Shown piece by piece: positions 18,998-27,334 of a stretch of DNA of 64,000 nt. The first letter of the stretch is position 1. Each line of letters opens with the position of its first letter. This DNA is from Marvinbryantia sp. (GTDB lineage: Bacteria > Bacillota > Clostridia > Lachnospirales > Lachnospiraceae), in NCBI GenBank assembly GCA_016297895.1, contig JAEDFS010000002.1, positions 50,826 to 114,825 on the forward strand, written 5' to 3'. The notes beneath the pieces are model-generated. The model saw nothing but the letters and a program-made list of their open reading frames with translations. It searched no databases and had not been told where the DNA came from. The translations under genes were made by a program, and so were the position numbers.

Positions 18998-19090
18998 GTG
19001 AACGATTTTGAAATGCTGAGCATTATGCTCATGATGATGTCTATCATTGTCATGATCTTGTTAGAGTATATCAGAAACGAAAAAAAGTAA
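18998..19090 (+). CDS. Small hydrophobic peptide, putative holin-like type I toxin
   Basis: A 30-residue peptide starting at GTG 18998 behind a very strong GGAGGGAGG. It has a short polar start (MNDFEML), a single membrane span rich in Met, Ile and Leu, and a basic tail EYIRNEKK. This is the organisation of the TxpA/Fst-like holin-like toxins of Firmicutes, which insert in the membrane. A perfect terminator begins at the stop codon, and a promoter on the opposite strand just downstream could drive an antisense antitoxin RNA. The assignment rests on size, pattern and context; no search was run. Confidence 0.65.
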   Translation: MNDFEMLSIMLMMMSIIVMILLEYIRNEKK

Positions 19091-19120
19091 CCGCCACGCC
19101 AAGGAAAGGTTACTTTTTTT
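19087..19120 (+). terminator. Terminator of the toxin-like gene
   Basis: GTAACC at 19087-19092 pairs with GGTTAC at 19108-19113, followed directly by seven T. It overlaps the last codon, so the mRNA ends immediately after the reading frame. Confidence 0.8.
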
Positions 19121-19170
19121 GATACCATAATTGGCCAACCGTCTATCGGTAGTGCCTATTTCTATTATGT

Positions 19171-19199
19171 ATATTAACAAATTATCGGTAAAATGTCAA
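19171..19199 (-). promoter_or_regulatory. Opposite-strand promoter, candidate antitoxin RNA
   Basis: On the minus strand TTGACA (19199-19194) and TAATAT (19176-19171) lie 17 bp apart. Transcription would start near 19164 and run through the toxin terminator and reading frame, giving an RNA complementary to the 3' part of the toxin mRNA. The RNA end is not visible with certainty. Confidence 0.45.
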
Positions 19200-19372
19200 T
19201 TGGTTCTCGGAAGAGGTGATCAGAGAAAATAGAAGAAATATGGCTGGTCAGAATAAGGAACTACAGAAGCATTGCATACTACAGGCAGACAGTATATGGA
19301 AAGGTGGATGACTTGAAAAAGTAAATTCCAGTGCAGAGGTAAATTCCACCATACTTTGTGAAGGAAAACATT

Positions 19373-19741
19373 ATGGAAATAAAAAGGATCAATCAGGATT
19401 TTTCAGTATATAAAGTGATGGATTATTCACTTGTAAACATAAATGCAGAATATTGTTTCATCGGGAAAACAGATGAAGAAAAATCCCTGGTATGCATTAC
19501 CAGCGATGTACCACCAAATATCATTCAACGTGATGATGGGTGGAAAGGGTTTCGTATTCAAGGAATGTTAGATTTCTCTTTGGTTGGAATACTATCTAAA
19601 ATCACAGAGATTCTGGCAAAAAACAGTATTTCGATTTTTGCAATTTCAACTTATAACACGGACTATGTTTTGATAAAAAAAGAAAATTATCAAAAGGCAC
19701 TGGATATTCTCAAGCACTCGGGTTACGAGATTCTTGAGTGA
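19373..19741 (+). CDS. ACT domain-containing protein
   Basis: 122 residues. The C-terminal half, IQGMLDFSLVGILSKITEILAKNSISIFAISTYNTDYVLIKKENYQKALDIL, is a clear ACT domain of the standalone type (two-part ACT proteins related to aspartokinase regulatory domains). No enzyme domain is attached; role unknown, possibly amino-acid sensing. ATG 19373 follows AAGGA at 19361-19365. The gene is visibly more AT-rich than the housekeeping genes around it. A direct repeat GTAAATTCCA lies upstream at 19321 and 19339. Confidence 0.8.
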   Translation: MEIKRINQDFSVYKVMDYSLVNINAEYCFIGKTDEEKSLVCITSDVPPNIIQRDDGWKGFRIQGMLDFSLVGILSKITEILAKNSISIFAISTYNTDYVLIKKENYQKALDILKHSGYEILE

Positions 19742-19785
19742 TAACTTGGAATTTCTGATGAGTATTATAACATGGAGGATAGGAC

Positions 19786-20349
19786 ATGAAAGCAAGAAAA
19801 CTATTAGAAGCATTAAATGTCGCTGAGAGATTAAAAGACACAACACGACATTGTTATACTAAAAATGGCAGACATGAAAGTGTCGCTGAACATAGTTGGA
19901 TGATGACTTTAATGGCTTTCTTTATGAAAGATGAATTTCCGGAAGTTGACATGGATAAGGTTATAAAAATGTGTATCATTCACGATTTGGGAGAAGCATT
20001 TACCGGAGATATTCCTACATTTGATAAGACATCTGCTGACGAACAGGCAGAAGAAAAAGAATTATACAACTGGGTAAAAACTTTGCCCGGTAATTATACT
20101 GCTGAAATGATATCATTATATGATGAGATGGAAGGACGAGAAACGATTGAGGCTAAGATATATAAAGCGATCGATTGCCTGGAAGCTCTGATTCAACATA
20201 ATATTTCTGATTTATCAACTTGGATTCCAAAAGAGTATGAGCTAAATAAAACATATGCAGATGATAAAGTGGCTTTTTCTGAATATCTTAAAGAATTAAG
20301 AGAAGAAGTTCGTAAAGACACTTTGAAAAAGATTGGAGAATATGAATGA
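19786..20349 (+). CDS. HD-domain hydrolase, YfbR-like nucleotidase family
   Basis: 187 residues with the HD-domain metal site: His36 in SVAEHSW, His66-Asp67 in CIIHDLGEA, and a later Asp in YKAIDCLEA. This pattern matches HD_3/YfbR-type 5'-deoxynucleotidases acting on nucleoside monophosphates; the precise substrate is inference. GGAGGATAGG precedes the ATG. It follows the ACT gene by 44 bp and shares its AT-rich base use, suggesting one acquired block. Confidence 0.85.
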   Translation: MKARKLLEALNVAERLKDTTRHCYTKNGRHESVAEHSWMMTLMAFFMKDEFPEVDMDKVIKMCIIHDLGEAFTGDIPTFDKTSADEQAEEKELYNWVKTLPGNYTAEMISLYDEMEGRETIEAKIYKAIDCLEALIQHNISDLSTWIPKEYELNKTYADDKVAFSEYLKELREEVRKDTLKKIGEYE

Positions 20350-20527
20350 TTTAAGAAGATTTTACATTTTTCAGTTGAGACTTCGGCGGATCGAAGAGGC
20401 GCATAGATGAAAGCCCCTTCGGAACGCAATCCTTGCGTCAAGTACGCAGATGGCCTACTTGAATAATACATCTTCAGGGTGCAGTGCTGAAGGTATGGGA
20501 AATATTTGGAAGGAAAATTCACTGATT

Positions 20528-20704
20528 TCATCGATTTGCGGATGATTCTTGTGACAGAAAATGTAAAAAAATGATGGTGACAGCGAAACAAATTATTGAG
20601 GAGAGAACCCAAAATAACCGATGAATATATTGAAAGGCAGGAGCATCAGGGTTACTGTTCACGCAGTCCAAAAGTTCCATCTGTTTCTTTGCGTCCTGAT
20701 TCAT
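20528..20704 (-). CDS. Possible small membrane protein, unknown
   Basis: A 58-residue reading frame from ATG 20704 with GAGG six bases upstream and a TATACT box at 20732-20727. The first 35 residues are polar (QDAKKQMELLDCV), followed by one strongly hydrophobic segment (about residues 28-48). I do not recognise it; it could be an intact small membrane protein or the remnant of a larger gene. Confidence 0.3.
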   Translation of the reverse strand: MNQDAKKQMELLDCVNSNPDAPAFQYIHRLFWVLSSIICFAVTIIFLHFLSQESSANR

Positions 20705-20806
20705 AGCCGACCTCACTTTCTGCAAAAGTATAACAGATTCCTTCAAAAAAGGAAATTGACCAATTTTGTCCTATGGGAATTTTGAAAAGGGGATTATTCG
20801 CATCCC

Positions 20807-21039
20807 GGGGTCTTACATGAGAAAATTTAATGTAAAGACCCCCTTAAAGCATATGATTCTATGAGATTTGTGAGCAAAAGTATCTCAGGATCTCGATGAT
20901 TCCCCTGAGACCCCGCTATTCTTCCGTAATCGGGGTCTTATGAGCTGATTTCCTTCCTGCGAGTACAAAACCCCATGAAAAGGCCTGTATTTTCGGAGAA
21001 ATGGGGTCTCTGGCACAATTTTTCCTGTGGAGACCCCAT
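20807..21039. repeat. Cluster of GACCCC/GGGGTC hairpins
   Basis: Four hairpins share the same stem core: 20807-20842 (GGGGTCTTACAT with ATGTAAAGACCCC), 20908-20938 (AGACCCCG/CGGGGTCT), 20970-21007 (ACCCCAT/ATGGGGT) and 21001-21039 (perfect 10-bp ATGGGGTCTC/GAGACCCCAT). The last two share the 21001-21007 arm and exclude each other. Spacing is irregular and loops differ, so this is not a CRISPR array. The same core occurs in the terminator at 18675-18728. Confidence 0.65.
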
Positions 21040-21185
21040 ACATGAATATTCCGGTACCGCATCGTAATACTCACCGTACACAAAAAATTCCTTCGGATGT
21101 CGGCAAACAAATATATTTCCGGCAACTGTGCTGCGTGAATAGTAACGCATCAGGAAGAGCAGTGAAAAGAATATAAGCATAGTAA

Positions 21186-21214
21186 TTGAAAACACCGGAT
21201 ATTGATGGTATGAT
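21186..21214 (+). promoter_or_regulatory. Promoter of the DMT permease gene
   Basis: TTGAAA at 21186-21191 and TATGAT at 21209-21214 with a 17-bp spacer, about 70 bp before the start codon. Confidence 0.6.
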
Positions 21215-21284
21215 AATTCCGTGGGTGCGAGAGTTATGATTATTCTGGGCAATTAGCCCATAAAAACGAGGTTGACGGAATCGT

Positions 21285-22247
21285 ATGATTTGGATAATTT
21301 TGGTTTTGTCTTGTATTGCATGTTGGAGCATAACCGATTTATGTTATAAGAAAGGATCGGATTATGAGGACAGACTGTCCCATTTGAAATTTCTTGTATG
21401 GTTGGGAATCATCATGGGGATTACCTCGTTTCTGCTGTTCCCCTGGTCAGAGAGCGGATTACCCGTTGGTGCATTGATTCTAAAGTATGCGGACTATGCG
21501 CCTTTTGCACTGGCGTATGTACTTGCCCTGATGTGCGGTATTATTGGCGCACGCTATCTGGATATCTCGGTTGCTTCTCCTTTGGAAAACATCGACGGCG
21601 CAGTGGCTGCAGCGGTTCTGCTGGTTTATTTTGTTGCGACCGGAGCTATCAGCAATCTTGCCGGGCAGTTTACCTGGCTGGATCCCTTTGGCTTCATTTT
21701 TATCGTGGTGGGAACAATCCTGCTTGGGGTACAGGAGAATCGACGATCGAAATCGGAAAAAGCAAATGTCGGAAAGAAGCAGCACAAATTGGGGGCAGTT
21801 GCCTTTATCTTTCCGTTCATCTATACCCTGTTTGATGCAGCTTCCATGGTATTTGAGGGAGCTGTTCTGCAAGCGGACAATGGTGAAATGATAGGGGAGA
21901 TCGATTTTATAATTCTGGAAGGTTTTGCCTTTCTTGTCGTGGGTGTCGTTGCTTGGCTATGGCTCCTGTTTGCGAAGAAAACAGTGTATCTTCCGTTTCG
22001 CAGGGGTGAGCTGGTAAAATGCGGTGCAGCGGTTTCGGAAAGTGTGGGTAATATTCTGTTTGCCTTTGCCATTGGCATAAACCCTGTCCTGACACCGCCG
22101 GTTACCACTACCTACTTCATCTTTACGATTTTAGGTGCAAAACTAGTTCTCAAGGAGAAAATGTCCAGGCAGCAGTATCTTTGTCTGCTTATTCTGTCAG
22201 TTGGGATCATCCTGCTGGGCATATCCGAAATTCTGAAAAGTATGTAA
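21285..22247 (+). CDS. DMT (EamA-like) superfamily permease
   Basis: 320 residues with about ten hydrophobic segments in two similar halves, as in drug/metabolite transporters. The first helix contains a DLCYKKG segment and the first half has SPLENIDGAVAAAVLLVYF, in the region of the EamA repeat. The two halves are separated by a basic loop (NRRSKSEKANVGKKQHK). Substrate unknown. GAGG lies some distance upstream. The CDF-like gene follows after 21 bp, so the two are probably one transcript, closed by the terminator at 23224-23270. Confidence 0.8.
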   Translation: MIWIILVLSCIACWSITDLCYKKGSDYEDRLSHLKFLVWLGIIMGITSFLLFPWSESGLPVGALILKYADYAPFALAYVLALMCGIIGARYLDISVASPLENIDGAVAAAVLLVYFVATGAISNLAGQFTWLDPFGFIFIVVGTILLGVQENRRSKSEKANVGKKQHKLGAVAFIFPFIYTLFDAASMVFEGAVLQADNGEMIGEIDFIILEGFAFLVVGVVAWLWLLFAKKTVYLPFRRGELVKCGAAVSESVGNILFAFAIGINPVLTPPVTTTYFIFTILGAKLVLKEKMSRQQYLCLLILSVGIILLGISEILKSM

Positions 22248-22268
22248 TACAGTCGAGGTACATGCAGT

Positions 22269-23189
22269 ATGGAACAGCAGTCGGTTTACAAAAAGCAGCA
22301 AAAATTGACATTTTTACTTATCCTGATGGAACTGCCCAATTTTGTGGCAGTGAGCATTTCAGCAATTGTATCCCACTCGCTTCTGGTATGGCTGGACTTT
22401 ATTGATTCTGCCGGAAATGTCCTGAGTGAGTGTCTGGTGATGATTCTGTCCCGCCATATTTCACGGGATCTTCGCTATGAGTATAACTATGGGGTGGGAA
22501 AAATAGAGGCGATGACGGCACTATTTTGTGAGAGCATCACATTGTGCGGCCTGTTATCTGTCATGGGATTTTCCGTTGCTCAGCTTTTCTCACCGGAAAA
22601 GCCAAGCGATTTTTTGGTCTTTGTTGTCGTTCTGAAGGTGATCAATGTTTTGGTAGACGCTATGATTTTAAGAGAACAGGCAAAAATCAAAAATGAAAGC
22701 AGCACCCATATTACACAAAACGAGTATATTTCAGATGTAAATGCACTCCTTTTTGATGCCGGTTCTCTGGTTTCTCTGCTGTGCGTATGGCTTATGCGAA
22801 ATCTCGTCTTTTCATGGTATATTTCTCCTATATTGAGCCTGGGCATTGCTATCTATATGTTCGTAATCTGCCTTCGTCATGTCCGTCAGGCGATCATTGA
22901 TCTTTCGGATAAAACCCTCCCCGAGGAGGAGCAGCTGAAGATCCTGAAAGTCCTTTCCGGACATGACAAAGAGTACCTCCTCTTTGGCGGCATCAAATCC
23001 CGCTATAACGGAACAGATGTTATGGTTGATATTTCCGTTGAGTTCTCTCCCGATACCAGATTTGAAGAAATCTCCCGGTTCCAGAATGAATTGCAGGAGG
23101 AGCTTTCCCGGGAAATTGAAAACTGCTGCGTGGCAGTTGTGATTGACGGTTTCAATGAAAAAATCGAAACCTTAAGTCAACAGGGATAG
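22269..23189 (+). CDS. Cation diffusion facilitator-like membrane protein with altered metal site
   Basis: 306 residues. YNYGVGKIEAMTAL corresponds to the CDF family signature after TM2; six membrane segments and a soluble C-terminal ferredoxin-like domain (about residues 215-300) follow. In TM2 the sequence is LDFIDSAGNVLSE and in TM5 NEYISDVNALLFD; by hand alignment with YiiP one TM2 Asp and the TM5 His of the zinc site appear replaced (His by Glu). It may move another ion or be a non-transporting relative. GAGGTA precedes the ATG. Confidence 0.75.
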   Translation: MEQQSVYKKQQKLTFLLILMELPNFVAVSISAIVSHSLLVWLDFIDSAGNVLSECLVMILSRHISRDLRYEYNYGVGKIEAMTALFCESITLCGLLSVMGFSVAQLFSPEKPSDFLVFVVVLKVINVLVDAMILREQAKIKNESSTHITQNEYISDVNALLFDAGSLVSLLCVWLMRNLVFSWYISPILSLGIAIYMFVICLRHVRQAIIDLSDKTLPEEEQLKILKVLSGHDKEYLLFGGIKSRYNGTDVMVDISVEFSPDTRFEEISRFQNELQEELSREIENCCVAVVIDGFNEKIETLSQQG

Positions 23190-23223
23190 AAATTAGATGA
23201 AATACCAGAGAAAAACCCGCTTA

Positions 23224-23270
23224 AAAACGATCGCCGTTGATATCCTGACAGGATGGGCAATCGTTTTTTT
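23224..23270. terminator. Bidirectional terminator
   Basis: AAAACGATCGCC pairs with GGGCAATCGTTT, followed by seven T on the plus strand, and preceded by a run of A that gives a short T-tail on the minus strand. It serves the plus-strand CDF-like gene and the convergent degV. Confidence 0.75.
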
Positions 23271-23284
23271 CATGATGAAACTCT

Positions 23285-24145
23285 TTATCTGGAAGCTTCT
23301 GCAAATCCCGCAATACCAAAAGCAGCGGGACCGCCATGGGTAGTGATGACACCCTGGGCCTGGAGCCAGTGGATTTCACGGAAGCCAAGCTTTCTGGCAG
23401 TATGTTCTGCCGCAGTGCGAACATCCTCATGGAGTCCGATGGTGTAGACGAACCAGAGTTCATCCCGGTCCAGCTGATAACTTTCGGCATAATCTTCAAT
23501 CAGTAGGGAAGCGATTTTTTTCATTTTTCCGCGATATTTTCTGGTTGCAACCAGTTTTCCATCCAGTATTTCGATGCAGGGATGGATATTCAGGATACGG
23601 CTTCCCAGGCAGACAACGTTGCTGACACGGCCTCCGGCACGGAGAAAATCCAGATTATCCGGAAGGAAGCACATTCTGGCACGGGAAAGAAGAGTGCGGG
23701 CAGCATCGGCAGCTTCCTGGAGGGACAGATCCGGATCGGATTTCAGCAGTCTGGCGACAGCGGTTACTACGGCTGCCAGTCCCGCAGATACCTGGCAGGT
23801 GTCGATGGCAGTGACGTAGTCACGGCCCTCTGCGGCAACCATTGCACTTTGATAGGAGCAGGTGGTGACGGCAGAATAGGCCAGATACAGGATCTGGGCA
23901 TCGGGATATTCCAGGTGAATGGCATCAAAGACACGGATAAAGTCTTCCGGGGAACTTCCGCTGGTACGGGGCAGTTTTCCGGTCTCGTGATAGTAATCAA
24001 CGATTTTTTCGACGGGAAAAGAGCCGTCATCCAGGGTCTCCGTATCAAAGGAAACGTGCATGGGCACCAGGCGGATATCATATCTGGCTGCAAGCTCCGG
24101 TGTAAGATCGGAACCGGTCTCAGCCACGAGAATAATGGGCTTCAT
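23285..24145 (-). CDS. DegV family fatty acid-binding protein
   Basis: About 286 residues. VAETGSDLTPELAARYDIRLVPMHVSFD at the start, TSGSSPEDF (the conserved Ser region contacting the lipid carboxylate) and RAGGRVSNVVCLGSRILNIHP are DegV/FakB-type features. Such proteins carry fatty acids to the FakA kinase; FakA is not in this window. The start at 24145 follows GGAGA; a 9-residue longer form is less likely. A good promoter lies at 24182-24210. Confidence 0.88.
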   Translation of the reverse strand: MKPIILVAETGSDLTPELAARYDIRLVPMHVSFDTETLDDGSFPVEKIVDYYHETGKLPRTSGSSPEDFIRVFDAIHLEYPDAQILYLAYSAVTTCSYQSAMVAAEGRDYVTAIDTCQVSAGLAAVVTAVARLLKSDPDLSLQEAADAARTLLSRARMCFLPDNLDFLRAGGRVSNVVCLGSRILNIHPCIEILDGKLVATRKYRGKMKKIASLLIEDYAESYQLDRDELWFVYTIGLHEDVRTAAEHTARKLGFREIHWLQAQGVITTHGGPAAFGIAGFAEASR

Positions 24146-24181
24146 GGGAAATCTCCTTTCAGGGATAATCATATCAATAAC

Positions 24182-24210
24182 ATGATAAATGGTAATTAAT
24201 ACTATATCAA
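24182..24210 (-). promoter_or_regulatory. Promoter of degV
   Basis: On the minus strand TTGATA (24210-24205) and TATCAT (24187-24182) with 17 bp between. Confidence 0.6.
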
Positions 24211-24248
24211 GAATATGCTCGAAATAGGAAAGAAAAAGTCGAAAAAGG

Positions 24249-24277
24249 TTGCGTTAGCGGGAAAGATATTTTAAAAT
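24249..24277 (+). promoter_or_regulatory. Promoter of the asparagine synthetase-like operon
   Basis: TTGCGT at 24249-24254 and TAAAAT at 24272-24277 separated by 17 bp, divergent from the degV promoter. Confidence 0.5.
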
Positions 24278-24330
24278 CTAACTGGTCATCCTGGAATATG
24301 GGTGGAAGAAAACAGAAAAGAGGATACAAC

Positions 24331-25869
24331 ATGATAAAAGTTCAGGAATACAGAGGACATATACGCAACTGGGAAGCACTTTGTAAAGAACTGGGCATCC
24401 GAACCGACCTTTCCAGAGAGGAAAGAGAGGAAGCGATCCTGGTGAAAGCATATGAGGCCTGGGGATACGGGATGGCAGATCATATGCATGGAATGTTTGC
24501 ATTTGCACTGTGGGATGAAGAGGAAAAGAAGTTGTTCTGTCTGAGAGATCAGTTCGGCACAAAGCCGTTTTACTATTATCAGACGGCAGACGGGGAACTG
24601 CTGTATGGTACGACGATTGGCAGAATCATGGAGCAGCCCGGATTTCAGAAGGAATTAAATGAAGAGATGCTTCAGATCTACCTGAGCCTGACGTATGTAG
24701 CAGGAGAGGATACCTTTTTTAAAGGGGTGAAGAAGCTTCTTCCGGGGCGCTATCTGATCTGGCAGGATGGAAAGCTGGAGATCGTCCGGTACTGGAAGCC
24801 GGAGTTTCATCCGGATGAGAGCAAATCGTTGGAGGACTGGGCAGATGAGATCCATACGACCCTTCAGAAAATTATGCCGGAGGTAAAGACGCCGGAGGAA
24901 AGTGCGGATTCTTTCCTGTCCGGAGGAGTGGATTCTTCCTATGTACTGGCCATGTCTGATGCGAAGAGGACGGATTCCTGCGGATATGAGGAGCCCCGTT
25001 TTGATGAGTCCGGTCTGGCAAAACAGACTGCAGAACTGCTGGGACGTGAGAGCAGCCGCTGTCTGATCACGCCGGAAGAATATTTTTCTGTCGTTCCCTA
25101 TGTGATGTATCATATGGAGCAGCCGCTGGGTGATGCTTCAGCTATCGCATTTGCTCTGGGATGCAGGGCTACGGCAGAACATACGAAGCTCTGTTATTCC
25201 GGGGAAGGCGCCGATGAATTTTTTGGCGGTTATAATATGTATCGCAATGCAGAGCGTTATGGAGAGAATCTGAAGACCTTTTATGTGGGCAATACCAATA
25301 TCATGAAAGAAGAGGAGAAAAAACGGATCCTGAAGCACTATGATGAGAAGGTTCTGCCCATCGATCTGGTCAGGGAGATCTATGAGGAGGCAGAAGGTCT
25401 GGATCCGCTTACGAAAATGTCAGATGTGGATATTCAGATCTGGCTGGAAGGGGATATTTATCTGAATGTCGATAAGATGAGTACGGCTGCGGGACTGGAA
25501 GTGCGTATGCCTCTGACCGATACCCGGATCTTTGATATTGCATCCAGGATGCCTTCCAGATACAAGGTGAATGAGGAGCAGAACAAGGTGGCGTTCCGTA
25601 CAGCCGCAGCCAAAGTACTGCCGGAGGAAATTGCATTCCGCAAGAAGCTGGGCTTTATCGTGCCGATCCGCATCTGGATGGCAGATGAACGATATAATCA
25701 GGATGTGCAGGCCAAATTCCACAGCGAGATGGCAGAAAAGTTCTTTAACGTGGACGAGATCAATGCCATTTTTGAAGACTATATCGGAGGAAATTCCGAT
25801 AACTGGAGAAAGGTCTGGACGATCTATACGTTCCTGGTGTGGTATGAAGAATATTTTGTGAAACGATAG
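24331..25869 (+). CDS. Asparagine synthetase-like protein lacking the glutaminase Cys
   Basis: 512 residues. The C-terminal synthetase domain is intact, with the PP-loop SGGVDSS near residue 196 and YSGEGADEFFGGY. The N-terminal glutamine amidotransferase domain is incomplete: the protein starts MIKVQEYRGHIRNW, corresponding to the middle of the domain in AsnB, so the N-terminal MCG nucleophile and roughly the first 70 residues are missing. The remaining GMFAFALWDEEEKKLFCLRDQFGTKPFYYY is normal. AGAGGA precedes ATG 24331 and no glutaminase fragment is seen upstream. It may use ammonia or have another amide-forming role. A MATE exporter follows. Confidence 0.8.
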   Translation: MIKVQEYRGHIRNWEALCKELGIRTDLSREEREEAILVKAYEAWGYGMADHMHGMFAFALWDEEEKKLFCLRDQFGTKPFYYYQTADGELLYGTTIGRIMEQPGFQKELNEEMLQIYLSLTYVAGEDTFFKGVKKLLPGRYLIWQDGKLEIVRYWKPEFHPDESKSLEDWADEIHTTLQKIMPEVKTPEESADSFLSGGVDSSYVLAMSDAKRTDSCGYEEPRFDESGLAKQTAELLGRESSRCLITPEEYFSVVPYVMYHMEQPLGDASAIAFALGCRATAEHTKLCYSGEGADEFFGGYNMYRNAERYGENLKTFYVGNTNIMKEEEKKRILKHYDEKVLPIDLVREIYEEAEGLDPLTKMSDVDIQIWLEGDIYLNVDKMSTAAGLEVRMPLTDTRIFDIASRMPSRYKVNEEQNKVAFRTAAAKVLPEEIAFRKKLGFIVPIRIWMADERYNQDVQAKFHSEMAEKFFNVDEINAIFEDYIGGNSDNWRKVWTIYTFLVWYEEYFVKR

Positions 25870-25891
25870 AAATGTGGCAGAGGGATTAGTT

Positions 25892-27256
25892 ATGACAAAG
25901 GATATGACGGAAGGCAGACCGTTTCGGTTGATTATCGGGTTTGCCATACCGATGTTTTTGGGTATGCTGTTTCAGCAGTTTTACAGCATGGTGGATACGA
26001 TCATTGTGGGGAAATTTCTTGGTGTGGAGCAGTTGGCAGGCGTAGGCTCTACCGGTTCCGTGAATTTCCTGGTGATTGGTTTCTGTATGGGACTGTGCAA
26101 TGGATTTGCCATTCCGATCGCACAGAAGTTTGGAGCGAAGGAGGATCGGGAGCTGAGAAAATATGCGGCAAACTGTATGTGGCTGTGTATTGCGGGATCA
26201 GTTCTTCTGACAACGGTATTTGCAGGACTTTGCCGTCCTCTGCTGCGGCTTTTAAATACCCCGGATGACATTTTTTCTTATGCGTATGTGTATATTTTTA
26301 TCATCATCCTGGGGATTCCCTGTACGATTCTCTATAATGTGCTGGCGGCTATTATCCGTTCCCTGGGAGACAGCAAAACACCGGTGGTGTTTCTGGCCGT
26401 TTCTTCTTTTATTAATATTGTGCTGGATATTCTATTTATTCTTGCGTTTCATATGGGAGTGGAAGGACCGGCTCTTGCGACCGTTATTTCTCAGGGAATA
26501 TCCGGAGCAATCTGTTTCTGGTATATGAAAAAGAAATTTGTGATATTGAAAATGGAAAAAGATGATCTGAAGCTGCGGACGGCTTACATGAAGAATCTGT
26601 GCTATATAGGAATTCCCATGGGACTTCAGTATTCCGTAACGGCTGTCGGTTCTCTGGTCATGCAGTCGGCCATCAATGGATTCGGTGCGGCGGCAGTAGC
26701 CGGTGTGACGGCAGCTCAGAAGATCCATTGCTTTATAGCCTGTCCGATTGAGGCACTGGGCTCCACTATGGCTCCTTATACAGGACAGAATATGGGAGCC
26801 GGCAAGGTGTCCAGGATCTCCGATGGTGTGAAAGTGGCATCTCTGTGTGGATTTGTGGTTTCCGGAGTACTGTTTGTGGTTCTCCTGCTGACAGGAAGAC
26901 AGTTGGCTCTGCTTTTCTTGGATACACCCAATGAGCAGGTGCTGGATTATGCATACCAGCTTATGCTGGTCACGGCATCGGGATACTGTCTCCTGACCCT
27001 GGTGAATGTAGTGCGTTTTTCTATTCAGGGGATGGGCTATTCCGTATTTGCCATTACATCCGGTGTGATGGAAATGCTGGCAAGAGGACTGGCAGCGGTG
27101 GTACTGGTTCCGATTTTAGGATTTACGGGAGTGTGTCTTGGAAATATTCTGGCCTGGATCTTTGCGGACAGTTTTCTGATTCCGGCATTTGTTTTCTGCC
27201 GGAAGAGACTGGAGAGGCAGCTTGGCGTGAAGCAGACAGATTTCCCGGATCTTTGA
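25892..27256 (+). CDS. MATE family efflux transporter
   Basis: About 454 residues and 12 membrane segments in two six-helix halves. PMFLGMLFQQFYSMVDTIIVGKFLGVEQLAGVGSTGS is the classical MATE N-terminal region and the second half repeats the pattern. Exports cationic or other small molecules using an ion gradient; substrate unknown. ATG 25892 follows AGAGGG; a GTG at 25874 is a weaker alternative. Only 22 bp from the asparagine synthetase-like gene, so likely co-transcribed. Confidence 0.9.
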   Translation: MTKDMTEGRPFRLIIGFAIPMFLGMLFQQFYSMVDTIIVGKFLGVEQLAGVGSTGSVNFLVIGFCMGLCNGFAIPIAQKFGAKEDRELRKYAANCMWLCIAGSVLLTTVFAGLCRPLLRLLNTPDDIFSYAYVYIFIIILGIPCTILYNVLAAIIRSLGDSKTPVVFLAVSSFINIVLDILFILAFHMGVEGPALATVISQGISGAICFWYMKKKFVILKMEKDDLKLRTAYMKNLCYIGIPMGLQYSVTAVGSLVMQSAINGFGAAAVAGVTAAQKIHCFIACPIEALGSTMAPYTGQNMGAGKVSRISDGVKVASLCGFVVSGVLFVVLLLTGRQLALLFLDTPNEQVLDYAYQLMLVTASGYCLLTLVNVVRFSIQGMGYSVFAITSGVMEMLARGLAAVVLVPILGFTGVCLGNILAWIFADSFLIPAFVFCRKRLERQLGVKQTDFPDL

Positions 27257-27274
27257 TTCTTAAAGGAAAATTTG

Positions 27275-27303
27275 TTGACAGAGAAAAGACAGGGGGTTAT
27301 TCT
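27275..27303 (+). promoter_or_regulatory. Promoter of the yfcC-vanX pair
   Basis: TTGACA at 27275-27280 and TATTCT at 27298-27303 with a 17-bp spacer, just upstream of the YfcC gene's GGGAGGA. Confidence 0.55.
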
Positions 27304-27334
27304 TGAATATATATAGACTGAGGGAGGATTTTAT

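Larger units (their letters stand above)
20350..21185. other. Long non-coding stretch with hairpins
   Basis: About 835 bp without a convincing large gene. It holds small palindromes (CTTCG/CGAAG near 20377-20392, ACGCAA/TTGCGT at 20424-20438, TCAAGTA/TACTTGA at 20438-20462), one possible minus-strand small membrane peptide gene and the GACCCC/GGGGTC hairpin cluster, each listed separately. Confidence 0.6.

Noticed and set aside
20807..21039. CRISPR array
   Set aside because: Repeats are inverted pairs with irregular spacing and varied loops, and no cas gene is in the window.
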